From contig CAMOVW010000003.1 in assembly GCA_946627725.1 (NCBI GenBank), positions 1 through 43,107 on the forward strand: a stretch of DNA of 43,107 bases, read 5' to 3'. Shown here one piece after another: positions 8,559-17,004 of this stretch. The notes under the pieces are model-generated. The model had not been told where the DNA came from, did not search any database, and saw only the letters and a list, made by a program, of their open reading frames with translations. This stretch comes from an uncultured Clostridia bacterium. Lineage in GTDB: Bacteria; Bacillota; Clostridia; Oscillospirales; Acutalibacteraceae. A program made the position numbers and the translations under genes. Positions within the stretch are counted from its first letter, which is position 1; each line of letters starts with the position of its first letter.

Positions 8559-11030
8559 TTACGCCAATCCCAGCATTTTTGCGGCTTCTTCGCGCATTTT
8601 GTATTTCAGCACCTTGCCGGCGGCGTTCATGGGGAAGGAATCGGTAAACGTGATATAGCGGGGCACCTTGTGCCGAGCGAGGGAGGCGGTGATATAGGCG
8701 CGCATTTCTTCTTCGGTAACGTTCTGCCCCTCTTTAAGGATGATGCAGGCCATGGCCTCTTCGCCGTATTTTTTATCCGGCACGCCGATCACCTGCACGT
8801 CCTGCACGGCGGGGTGGGTATAGATGAACTCCTCTATCTCTTTGGGGTAGATGTTTTCGCCGCCCCGGATGATCATATCCTTCAGCCGCCCGGTGATGCG
8901 GTAGTTGCCGTCCGGATCGCGCCGGGCAAGGTCGCCGGAGTGGAGCCAGCCTTCGGCGTCCACTGTATCGCGGGTGGCGTCCGGCATTTTGTAATAGCCC
9001 TTCATGGTGTTGTAGCCGCGGGAGCAGAATTCGCCGTCCACATTATCCGGCAGGGTCTCGCCGGTTTCGGGATCGATGATCTTGCACTGCACGTGGGGGA
9101 AATCGTAGCCCACGGTTTCGGTGCGCAGATCCAGCGGGTCCGTCCAGGCGCTCATGGTGCTGCCGGGGGCGGATTCGGTCTGGCCGTAAACGCTCACAAT
9201 GCCGGTCATGTTCATTTCGTTGGGGTCCGCCGCGCGGCGCATCAGCTCCGGCGGGCAGCCAGCCCCGGCCATGATACCGGTGCGCATGTGCGAGAAATCG
9301 GTTTTGCGGTAATCCTCGTGGTTGAACATGGCGATGAACATGGTGGGCACGCCGTTGAAGCAGGTGATGCGCTCTTTATCGATGCAGGCCAGCGCGGATT
9401 TCGCCGAGAAATAGGGCAACGGGCACAGCGTGGCGCCGTGGGTCATGCTGCTGGTCATACTCAGCACCATGCCGAAACAGTGGAACATGGGCACCTGTAT
9501 CATCATGCGGTCCGCCGTGGAAAGGCCCATGCGGTCGCCGATGCATTTGCCGTTGTTCACCACGTTATAATGGGTGAGCATAACGCCCTTCGGGAACCCG
9601 GTGGTGCCGCTGGTATACTGCATATTGCACACGTCGTCCGGCCGCACGCGGGCGGCCATGGCATATATTTCTTCCTTCGGCACCCGTTCGGCGCGCTCCA
9701 TGGCCTCTTCAAAGGTCAGGCTGCCGGGCTGCCGGAAGCCCACCGTGATCACGTTGCGCAGAAACGGCAGCTTTTTGCAGTGCAGCGGTTTGCCGGCGGG
9801 GGTGTTCGCCAGCTCCGGGCAGAGCTCGTTGATGATGGCGCGGTAATCGCTGTCAAGGCAGTTTTCGATCATTACCAGCGTGTGAGTATCGCTCTGCTTC
9901 AGCAGATACTCCGCCTCGTGGATCTTATAGGCGGTGTTCACGGTAACCAGCACCGCGCCGATCTTGGTGGCGGCCCAGAAGGTGATGTACCAGGCGGGCA
10001 CGTTGGTGGCCCATATGGCCACCTTGCTGCCGGCCTTTACGCCCATACTCACCAGCGCCCGGGCGAAGGTATCCACGTCCTCGCGGAATTCTTCATAGGT
10101 GCGGGTGTAATCCAGCGTGGTATACTTAAAAGCGTACTGATCCGGGAATTCCTCCACCATGCGGTCCAGCACCTGCGGGAAGGTCAGGTTGATCAGCTCG
10201 TCCTTTTTCCATACGTACTGGCCGGTGCCGTCGTGATTCAGATACAGGGATTTTTTCTTGCCGCGGGTGTTCTCGAAGCGGCTCATATAGTTCACAAAAT
10301 AGGGGAAGATGATCTCGGGGTCGGTGAGATCTTCCATCCACGCCTGCTTCCATTCCAGCGAGATATAGCCGTCGTAATCGATGGAATACAGGGCGCGCAT
10401 CATGCTCTCCAGCGGCAGGGTGCCCTCGCCGATCAGGTTATAGGCGCCGTCGTCGTCCGAATCGCGCAGGTGTACGTGCTTTACGTATGCGCCAAGGTTT
10501 TTGATGGTGGTATCGGCGCTCTCGCCCCGGTCGCGATAGGGGTGGTGCAGATCCCACAGGGCGGCGAGATGGTCGCTGGCAAAGCCCTCCAGCAGCACGC
10601 GCAGGCGGGCGGTATCGGCAAACACGCCGGTGGTTTTGAGAAGCAGCGTCACTCTGTATTTTTCCACCGCCTCCAGCAGGGCGGAGACGTTGGCCCCGAT
10701 CGCTTCGGATTCACGGGACGCAAACACCGCCACATAGGGGGTTTCGGCGCTGCGGGCCAGCGAAAGCAGCCGCTTTATCGCTTCCGTATCCGCGTTTTCC
10801 GCCGATACGTCAAAGGAGGTATCGAAGCAGGGCACAGAGAGCTCCGCCTCACGCAGGGCGCGCACGGTGGCGGCCACGTTATATTTATGGAAAGCGCCGC
10901 CCCGGCGGAGAAGATCCTCTCGCTGATGCAGATTATAAAGCTCTATGCCAGCAAAGCGCATCTCCCGCGCCGTGGAAAAGAGCTGCTCCCAGGGCTGTTC
11001 CCAGCCGCGGGTAGAAAAAGAAAGCCTCAT
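8559..11030 (-). CDS. Fusion: xylose-isomerase-like TIM barrel + acyl-CoA synthetase
   Basis: An 823-residue two-domain enzyme. Residues 1 to about 270 resemble sugar-phosphate isomerases/epimerases: LWDLHHPY, HVHLRDSD, LIGEGTLPL and YDGYISLEW supply the His, Asp and Glu metal ligands of that fold. From about 285 a full AMP-forming acyl-CoA synthetase follows. It has YTSGTTGFPKGVMLTHYN (P-loop), VYGQTES, GWLHSGDLARRD, GRLKDMIIRGGENIYPKEIE and the C-terminal NAAGKVLKYKMREE with its catalytic lysine. Both halves look intact. The ligase half is closest to medium/long-chain FadD-like enzymes; the substrate is unknown. The ATG overlaps the stop of the LeuA-like gene by 4 nt (ATGA), so the two are translationally coupled and share the leucine T-box. 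The same protein joining both activities is unusual. Confidence 0.88.
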   Translation of the reverse strand: MRLSFSTRGWEQPWEQLFSTAREMRFAGIELYNLHQREDLLRRGGAFHKYNVAATVRALREAELSVPCFDTSFDVSAENADTEAIKRLLSLARSAETPYVAVFASRESEAIGANVSALLEAVEKYRVTLLLKTTGVFADTARLRVLLEGFASDHLAALWDLHHPYRDRGESADTTIKNLGAYVKHVHLRDSDDDGAYNLIGEGTLPLESMMRALYSIDYDGYISLEWKQAWMEDLTDPEIIFPYFVNYMSRFENTRGKKKSLYLNHDGTGQYVWKKDELINLTFPQVLDRMVEEFPDQYAFKYTTLDYTRTYEEFREDVDTFARALVSMGVKAGSKVAIWATNVPAWYITFWAATKIGAVLVTVNTAYKIHEAEYLLKQSDTHTLVMIENCLDSDYRAIINELCPELANTPAGKPLHCKKLPFLRNVITVGFRQPGSLTFEEAMERAERVPKEEIYAMAARVRPDDVCNMQYTSGTTGFPKGVMLTHYNVVNNGKCIGDRMGLSTADRMMIQVPMFHCFGMVLSMTSSMTHGATLCPLPYFSAKSALACIDKERITCFNGVPTMFIAMFNHEDYRKTDFSHMRTGIMAGAGCPPELMRRAADPNEMNMTGIVSVYGQTESAPGSTMSAWTDPLDLRTETVGYDFPHVQCKIIDPETGETLPDNVDGEFCSRGYNTMKGYYKMPDATRDTVDAEGWLHSGDLARRDPDGNYRITGRLKDMIIRGGENIYPKEIEEFIYTHPAVQDVQVIGVPDKKYGEEAMACIILKEGQNVTEEEMRAYITASLARHKVPRYITFTDSFPMNAAGKVLKYKMREEAAKMLGLA

Positions 11031-12442
11031 TCCGTTTGCGCCTCCTCATAAGCGATTTTATTCAGCGCGCTTAAATACGCGCCGATGCTGGCGCCCACGA
11101 TATCGGTGGAAATACCGCGTCCACCGTACAGCTTGCCGTTGTTTGCCAGCCGCACCACGGTTTCGCCCATAGCGCCCTGGCCCTCGGTAACGGCCCGCAC
11201 CTGAAATTCATCCAGCTCGTAGCGGCAGCCGGTGGCCTGCTCCAGCGCCATAAAGGCGGCGTCAATGGGGCCGTCGCCCAGGGCGATGCCCTCAAGCTCC
11301 TCTTCTTCACGGGTCAGCCGGATGGTGGCCATGGATTTTGCGGTGTTGCCGGTGGTGATCACGTAGGTTTGCAGCAGATAGGTGGGGGGCACCTGCATGG
11401 CCGCGGCGGCAACGATGGCGTCCAGCTCGCGGGCGTCGATCTGCTCGCGCCGGGCGGCGATCTCCTGAAACGCCTTCCATACGGCTTCCCCATCCTCTTC
11501 GCTGAGTTCGTAACCGATGGCGGCCGCCGCTTTCAGCACGGCCTCTTTACCGTCGTGCTGCGAAAGCACAAGATTTTCGGTGTTCTCTTTTACGTTCTCC
11601 TCCGGCGCTTTGCCCTTTTCGCCCCGGAAGATGCTCTCGATCTGCTGTGTGAGCCGCTTTAATTCCACGGTACGCACGCCGGTGTAGATGCCGAAGGTCT
11701 CGCCCCGGTCCGAAAGGATCTTGGCCACATTCTGCAGCGAGGCGGTTTTGTAGGGGTGCGCGGCGGCCTTCAGCTCCCTTGCCCCGGCGCGCACGGCGGC
11801 GATCAGGCAGGCGTCCGCCATACTAAGGCTGTTGTCGCAGGCGGCGCCGAGGGTAACGCTTTCCAGCGCGGGCACGTTTTGTTTCACCCGTTCCAGAAAC
11901 GCGCCGAATTCCTCCGGCAGCAGATTGCCGGCGGCGTTGCACAGGGTAACGGTTTTCGCCCCGGCCTCTATGGCGGCGTTCACCGCGGCATACAGAAAGC
12001 TTTCGTCGCTGCGGGCGGCGTCGTCCGCAATAAATTCCACGTTCGCGGTTTTATCGGCGCAGTAACGCACCGTATCGGCGATGGCCTCAAGCATGGCGGC
12101 GGGCTTTTTATGAAAGATATATTCCATCTGCATGGGGCTCACGGCAGCCGCCACCTGCAGGCGGGGGTTCTTTGCGCCGGAAAGGGCGTTCCATACCGCG
12201 TCCACGTTGGCGTGATCCAGCGTTACCGGCACGGCCACGGCGCTGTTTTTTACCGCCGCGGCAATGGATTTGATGCGAAGAGAATCCACCTTGGGGTTTT
12301 CGATGCCCTCGACCTCGATCACAGCCGCGCCCATGCGGTCCAGAAGCTTACTCAGCTCCAGCTTTTCTTTAAAGCTCAAAGCCCCGCTGTGTTTACTCTG
12401 CCGCTTTAACGTAATATCGGCAACTCTTACTTCTCTGTCCAT
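11027..12442 (-). CDS. 2-isopropylmalate-synthase-like protein with degenerate active site
   Basis: A 471-residue protein with the layout of LeuA: an HMGL-like TIM barrel (about 1-270), a linker, and a C-terminal LeuA regulatory domain (ending with the block NGKLYGGRGISTDIVGASIGAYLSALNKI). The catalytic features are gone. The family motif DTTLRDGEQ reads DITLKRQSK (residues 9-17), and the metal-binding HCHND region reads GAACDN, without either histidine. It therefore probably does not condense acetyl-CoA with a 2-keto acid. A leucine-sensing or new catalytic role is possible. The start at 12442 has GGAGGA 8 nt upstream; an in-frame extension to 12490 lies in the T-box expression region and is rejected. 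It is the first gene after the T-box and overlaps the fusion enzyme gene. Confidence 0.82.
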   Translation of the reverse strand: MDREVRVADITLKRQSKHSGALSFKEKLELSKLLDRMGAAVIEVEGIENPKVDSLRIKSIAAAVKNSAVAVPVTLDHANVDAVWNALSGAKNPRLQVAAAVSPMQMEYIFHKKPAAMLEAIADTVRYCADKTANVEFIADDAARSDESFLYAAVNAAIEAGAKTVTLCNAAGNLLPEEFGAFLERVKQNVPALESVTLGAACDNSLSMADACLIAAVRAGARELKAAAHPYKTASLQNVAKILSDRGETFGIYTGVRTVELKRLTQQIESIFRGEKGKAPEENVKENTENLVLSQHDGKEAVLKAAAAIGYELSEEDGEAVWKAFQEIAARREQIDARELDAIVAAAAMQVPPTYLLQTYVITTGNTAKSMATIRLTREEEELEGIALGDGPIDAAFMALEQATGCRYELDEFQVRAVTEGQGAMGETVVRLANNGKLYGGRGISTDIVGASIGAYLSALNKIAYEEAQTE

Positions 12443-12517
12443 GTTAAAAATCCTCCGTGTAATATCAGATATATGTTTGCGCCCCTGCAATTCCGAATTC
12501 CGAATTCCGCATTATAC

Positions 12518-12770
12518 AAAACCGCCCCCGAGGAGGCAATCTCCTCAGGGACGGAAAATTCCGCGGTACCACCCTGCTTCCCGCATGCATGCGGGCGCTC
12601 TTCGGGCTCAGATAAGCCCATAGCCTGTAACGGGGCGGCCGTGCTTCATTACTTTGGTTCACGAAGCCAACTCGGGAAGGAGACTGACCGCCGCTGTATA
12701 CCGGCTCGCACCGCCCGCCGGCTCTCTGAAAACAGGGGAGACGATCATTAATTCCGTCTTCGTCTTTTGG
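12518..12770 (-). ncRNA. T-box leader, probably leucine-specific
   Basis: On the minus strand GGGTGGTACCGCGG at 12574-12561 is the canonical T-box sequence that contacts the tRNA acceptor end. Upstream, AGAGAGCCGG..GGGCGGTGCGAGCCGGT is a typical Stem I distal region, and a CUC triplet (12682-12680) sits where the specifier codon is expected, before CUUCCCGAG; CUC means leucine. CCCGCAUGCAUGCGGG is Stem III. A 10-bp terminator stem (12550-12541 with 12535-12526) followed by GCGGTTTT competes with the antiterminator. Known T-boxes let transcription continue when the matching tRNA is uncharged, so the LeuA-like/fusion pair should be induced by leucine starvation. The specifier assignment was done by eye. 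Confidence 0.92.
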
Positions 12771-12781
12771 TTATTGCAATT

Positions 12782-12810
12782 ATTTAACCACAAAAGAAAG
12801 GGATTGTCAA
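12782..12810 (-). promoter_or_regulatory. Promoter of the T-box operon
   Basis: TTGACA (12810-12805) and TTAAAT (12787-12782) with a 17-bp spacer, on the minus strand. The transcript would begin near 12775, just before Stem I. Confidence 0.8.
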
Positions 12811-12856
12811 TATCAAAAAGAATAATGTTTCTGAAAATATAATTGATTTTTCTTAA

Positions 12857-14335
12857 TTATTCCGCCGGGTTTACGGCTTCTTCCCGCATTGCGCGGCGCG
12901 CTTTGAGCTGCGCTTCCACCTCCGCCCGGTGGTTTTTATCGTCCTTTACAAAGCTGATGAAAAGCAGATACAGCGCCGACCCCACAATGGGCCCCAGCAT
13001 GAACATCGGGAACTGCCATTTGTAGAATTTCTCACCCTGCATATCGATGTAGTTTTCGCTGTCGTAGGTTTTGTACTCAAGAAAGTTGAACAGGAAAAAA
13101 TTCTGGATGTAGGTGCGCACACCGGAGGTCAGCTTTGAAGTGAAATTCTGCATCGAGAACGAAACGCCCTCGGTACGGATGCCGGTTTTCAGCTCCACCT
13201 CGTCAATGGAATCGCTGGTAAGGCTGCGGTGGGCGATATCCATCAGCGCGCCGGGGATATTGTACACCGTGCACAGCAGGCTCATCACAAAGAAGCCGAT
13301 CACCGTGTTGTATTTCAGCGCAGGGATATTGCCCACGCCGAATACGGCCAGACGCGTAACGATGGCGGTAAGCTGCGAAACCACCAGCAGGCGTTTCATG
13401 CCGCCCAGCTTATCGATGATTTTATTCGCAAAGGGCATGGCCACCGCGCCGGGCGCGCCGGAGATGATGCCGTACACCATTTCGGCGGTGCCGCCCTTCA
13501 GGAATCCGGCGGAATTCTTCCGGTATTCGCTCTGGAAGAAATAGGTCTGGTTGATCTGCGGGGAAAGCCCCTGCGAGAGCCGCGCGCAGCTAATCAGGAT
13601 CAGCGTGGGGTTATGGCGGATCACCGCAAGGGATTCCCAGAGCTTTTCCTGCGCCTGCACGGGGGAATCCACCCGCTCGCGGAACTTTGCGGCCCGCAGG
13701 CTGAGCAGCTCGCCGCCCAAACCGAACACAAAGGCGAAGATCGTGAAGATGGAATGCTCCGGTATGCTTTTTTTCATCAGGTCCCATAAAAACGGGAACG
13801 CCCCGGCCACGGTGGAACCCGCACCCGCGCCGATGGTCACCCACTGGGCGATGCGGCTGCGCTCGTGGGAATGGGGGCTGGACAGCGCCAGCAGGCCCCA
13901 CAGCCCCACGTCCTGAAACGAATAGAACAGATCCCACATAAAATAGCACGCGCCGAGATAGATCAGCCGGAACACGTCCGAAGACCCCACGCGCAGAAAC
14001 ATGCACGCGCCCAGCACGCCGATCACGACCGGCAGATACAAAAGATAGGGCCGCATCTTCTGATAGGGCTTATGGGGGCGCTTATCCACCCACGCGCCCA
14101 CGATCATATCGTTGATCGCGTCCCACAGGTGGGTGGCGGTCATCAGCTTGCCCACAAGGCTGGCGTTTTTCTGGCTCATGGCGTGGTTTTCGTAAAAATA
14201 CGTCAGGCGGCCCGAAATGAACGCGTAAGAGATATTCTGCCCGGCAAGGCCGGAGGCGTAAGACAGGATCTCACGGTTGTTTACGTGGGTATCCGTCTCC
14301 TCTTTGGAAAACAGAAACGCAAGCGGATTCTTCAT
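12857..14335 (-). CDS. GPH-family (MFS) sugar:cation symporter-like transporter
   Basis: A 492-residue integral membrane protein with about twelve hydrophobic segments. The block HLWDAINDMIVGAWVDKRPHKPYQKMRPYLL matches the GPH/MFS_2 family signature (WD..ND...G...D.....G..RP..L) that follows the second helix. Members move oligosaccharides or glycosides with a cation. It is the last gene of a minus-strand run with a 58-nt gap behind the ceramidase-like gene, and GGAGGAG precedes its ATG. No strong terminator is seen after it. Substrate unknown; the neighbouring secreted hydrolase suggests uptake of something released outside. Confidence 0.85.
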   Translation of the reverse strand: MKNPLAFLFSKEETDTHVNNREILSYASGLAGQNISYAFISGRLTYFYENHAMSQKNASLVGKLMTATHLWDAINDMIVGAWVDKRPHKPYQKMRPYLLYLPVVIGVLGACMFLRVGSSDVFRLIYLGACYFMWDLFYSFQDVGLWGLLALSSPHSHERSRIAQWVTIGAGAGSTVAGAFPFLWDLMKKSIPEHSIFTIFAFVFGLGGELLSLRAAKFRERVDSPVQAQEKLWESLAVIRHNPTLILISCARLSQGLSPQINQTYFFQSEYRKNSAGFLKGGTAEMVYGIISGAPGAVAMPFANKIIDKLGGMKRLLVVSQLTAIVTRLAVFGVGNIPALKYNTVIGFFVMSLLCTVYNIPGALMDIAHRSLTSDSIDEVELKTGIRTEGVSFSMQNFTSKLTSGVRTYIQNFFLFNFLEYKTYDSENYIDMQGEKFYKWQFPMFMLGPIVGSALYLLFISFVKDDKNHRAEVEAQLKARRAMREEAVNPAE

Positions 14336-14393
14336 AAACTCTCCTCCTTTAAGTGCGGTGAATCAATTCCGAATGACGCATTGAACATTCCGT

Positions 14394-16346
14394 TTATTCT
14401 TTGGGCGCCTTTACTTTATCAACCAGCTGATAGAGCTTGCCGATCAGGGTGCTGCCGGTGTGCTCGCCGTAAGAAACCAGGCCCCAGGTATCGCCGTCGT
14501 AATCCGCTTCCGGCGCGTACTGGATGCCGGCGTACACAAAGATGGCGTCGTTTTCAACGTAACCGGCGGCGTCGTTCATCAGATCCATAACGATCACGTT
14601 TTCGCCCAGCGTATCGCGGATGCAGGCGTAGGGGAAGCCGGTAAGGCCCGTGCCGCCCACAAGCAGCTCGCCGAAGGTTTCGCCGGGGCTGAGATATACG
14701 CTGAGGGTATCGCCCAGCTCCATAAAGCCCACTTCGGTAACGGTATAGTAATTGCCGACCTTGTCTTTCAGCACAAGGTTATCCACAATGCTGGCCTTGC
14801 CCGCGGCGGCGATCAGCTTGTTATCCACACGGATCAGAAACGCGTCGTGCGCGATGTTCAGCAGCGGCTTTACTTCTTGCGCAGGTACGGTTGCAAGCCC
14901 CTCGTACCATACGGTGTAGCCCTGCATACCCTTACCTTCGGCCACGCCCAGCTTATCGCCGAGGGCCTCGTTCACGCGGATGCGCTCTTCCTCTGTCATA
15001 TTCAGGGTAAGGGTGATATAGCCCATTTCGTAGCCGTAGCGCATGGCGGTGCCGTGGGCGTTCAGATCGAGCCCGTCGTCGGTCAGCCCGCGGGAGGAGG
15101 TAACGGTGCCCACGTCGCCCTGAATATAGATAAAGTTATACCCGGCGGCGTTCATGATCTTTTCCATATACCAGATGAAATCGGCGCTGAATTTGGTATC
15201 GAAGGTGCCGCCGTCTTCGGGGTTATTCCAATCGTAGCTGGCGGATTCCGGATGGCAGCCGAAGGTTGCGATGATGGTGGGGGTGGCTGCGGCGTCATCC
15301 GGCAGGAACTCAAGTTTATACAGGTTGGTATCCAGCGCGTAAGGCGCGGTGCGGTCGTGCACGTAAGAAGAGATATCGGCGGAAGAGAACCAGAGCTTGC
15401 CGGTCTTCATATCGCCGTAAGCATCCATCACGCCGGCAACGCAGCCGTCGATCACGGCCTGCAGGAAGGTGCGGTCCACACCGTAGCTCACTTCTTTTTT
15501 TGCGAAGATATTGTTGCTGAAATTGGTAACGGGCTTGGTCCAAATGCCCTGCAGATCGATACCGGTGTGGATATGGGTGCAGCTGACGTTGATGCTGACG
15601 ATATTGTTCTGCGCCGCAAATTCCGCCAGCGCGGTACGGATGGCGCGCACGTCGGCGTTTGCGATGCCGATGGCGTCGATGGAGCAGAAGGCTGCGCTGC
15701 CGCGGCCGGAGCCGTCGTTCAGCACCACGGTGCGCACGCGAAGCTCTTCGGAAACGCCGTCGTCGTCCTTATACATCTCGTTGCCGTAAATATCCGGCAG
15801 ATAGGCGCCCTTGGCGTAAGAGGTCTCGCCGAAATCGGCAGGCATAATGCTCTTTTCGCTGTAGCCCAGGCTCCATACGTTGCCCTCGCCCGCCTCGGTG
15901 TTGAAGGTATCCATACCCGCCATAAAGCCGGCGTAGGCGCCCAGATCAAAATCTTCGTAGCTGCCGAGCGCTTCGCTGCCGGGAATCAGCCCCGCAAGGC
16001 CGCCGCCGATGCCGTTGTTCACCACAAGGTTGGAAAGGGCGTTCAGCACACGGGCAACCAGTTCGCGCAGGAAGGAGATAAAATGCTCCGCAAAGGAACC
16101 GGTAAACTCCTGCTGCACAGGCCCCACCTTACCGATGTTGTTGAAAATACCGTTCAGGTAATTGGCAAAAGCACGGTAGGCGTCCGTGTATTCATCCCCC
16201 ATGGAGGAGGTATCCCAAAGGGCGTGCCAGTAATCGTAGTCCTCCTGCGGATGGTCCACGCTTGCGGCGCCCGCCAACGCGGCGGCGGAGCCCATAAGGC
16301 AAACGCAGAGCAGGATCGCAATCACACGTTTCAATGCATTTTTCAT
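14394..16346 (-). CDS. Secreted neutral ceramidase-like hydrolase
   Basis: A 650-residue exported protein with signal peptide MKNALKRVIAILLCVCLMG and an alanine-rich cleavage region. The stretch SINVSCTHIHTGIDLQGIW resembles the ATHTHSGPG zinc-ligand block of neutral/alkaline ceramidases. It is preceded by a domain giving RTVVLNDGSGRGSAAFCSIDAIGI, as in the N-terminal part of that family (PF04734-like). FGCHPESASYDWNNPEDGG and FIYIQGDVGTVTSSRG match the later family blocks with His and Gly-Asp motifs. Ceramidases cleave the amide bond of ceramide; several bacterial relatives act on other amides or are uncharacterised. An extra helical segment at about 50-120 precedes the catalytic part. It is the third gene of a four-gene operon. 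Confidence 0.72.
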   Translation of the reverse strand: MKNALKRVIAILLCVCLMGSAAALAGAASVDHPQEDYDYWHALWDTSSMGDEYTDAYRAFANYLNGIFNNIGKVGPVQQEFTGSFAEHFISFLRELVARVLNALSNLVVNNGIGGGLAGLIPGSEALGSYEDFDLGAYAGFMAGMDTFNTEAGEGNVWSLGYSEKSIMPADFGETSYAKGAYLPDIYGNEMYKDDDGVSEELRVRTVVLNDGSGRGSAAFCSIDAIGIANADVRAIRTALAEFAAQNNIVSINVSCTHIHTGIDLQGIWTKPVTNFSNNIFAKKEVSYGVDRTFLQAVIDGCVAGVMDAYGDMKTGKLWFSSADISSYVHDRTAPYALDTNLYKLEFLPDDAAATPTIIATFGCHPESASYDWNNPEDGGTFDTKFSADFIWYMEKIMNAAGYNFIYIQGDVGTVTSSRGLTDDGLDLNAHGTAMRYGYEMGYITLTLNMTEEERIRVNEALGDKLGVAEGKGMQGYTVWYEGLATVPAQEVKPLLNIAHDAFLIRVDNKLIAAAGKASIVDNLVLKDKVGNYYTVTEVGFMELGDTLSVYLSPGETFGELLVGGTGLTGFPYACIRDTLGENVIVMDLMNDAAGYVENDAIFVYAGIQYAPEADYDGDTWGLVSYGEHTGSTLIGKLYQLVDKVKAPKE

Positions 16347-16365
16347 AATCTTACGCTCCCTTTTC

Positions 16366-16989
16366 TTATTTTATCTTTTCAAACGCCTCTTCCAGCGCGT
16401 TTGCAATTATCCGGTGCCCCATGGCGGTGGGGTGAACGCCGTCGTGCAGCCAATAGGTCGTGGGGGCTTTTTCGCTCATCGCGTCAAAGGTATCCTGCAG
16501 CGGAACAAAGGTGAGGCCGTATTTTTCCGCCGCTTTTTTCGCGCTTGCGGCCCGCATGCGGGTCTCGCGGTCAAACACGCCCCAAGCCCCTTCGGTGGCC
16601 GGCCCCTTCAGCACGAAAGGCTCCAGAATAAAGATCTTTACGCCGGGGCACATGGCAAGCGTTTCTTCAATGATATCGCAATAGGTTTTATAAAACTTGG
16701 TGTTGTTTACGCCGTTGCGGCCGCCCAGCTCATGCCACACGTCGTTAATGCCGATCAGGATGCTCAGGTAATCCGGCCCGAGATTGATGAGATCTCTGCG
16801 GATGCGGGCGTTCACGTCCACCACCCGGTCGCCGCTCACGCCCCGGTTCAGGAACGTGATCTCGCCGGGATATTTATAACCCAGATCCGCCGCCACCAGC
16901 GTGGGATAACCGTTGCCGCGGTAGGTATCGTTATCTCTGTTTCTTCCGGCGTCCGTAATGGAATCGCCCTGAAATACAAATGTTTTCAT
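16366..16989 (-). CDS. SGNH/GDSL-family hydrolase
   Basis: A 207-residue cytoplasmic enzyme (no signal peptide). It shows all four SGNH blocks: GDSIT with nucleophile Ser10, NRGVSGDRV with the oxyanion Gly, IGINDVWHE with the Asn, and HDGVHPTAMGH with the Asp/His pair. Such enzymes remove acetyl or other acyl groups from sugars, lipids or peptidoglycan. It lies 19 nt upstream of the ceramidase-like gene and 15 nt after the acyltransferase-like gene, so it is co-transcribed. The context suggests deacylation of an imported compound. Confidence 0.9.
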   Translation of the reverse strand: MKTFVFQGDSITDAGRNRDNDTYRGNGYPTLVAADLGYKYPGEITFLNRGVSGDRVVDVNARIRRDLINLGPDYLSILIGINDVWHELGGRNGVNNTKFYKTYCDIIEETLAMCPGVKIFILEPFVLKGPATEGAWGVFDRETRMRAASAKKAAEKYGLTFVPLQDTFDAMSEKAPTTYWLHDGVHPTAMGHRIIANALEEAFEKIK

Positions 16990-17004
16990 ATGCTCTCCTC
17001 CCCG

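Noticed and set aside
8670-11051. 793-codon open frame on the plus strand opposite the fusion gene
   Set aside because: A GC-rich shadow of the acyl-CoA synthetase fusion. It is His/Gly/Val-rich without any domain.
12443-12490. 16-residue extension of the LeuA-like protein
   Set aside because: It lies between the T-box terminator and a good GGAGGA site that serves the ATG at 12442.
14460-16514. 684-codon open frame on the plus strand opposite the ceramidase-like gene
   Set aside because: Shadow frame; the minus-strand gene has a signal peptide, ribosome site and family blocks.
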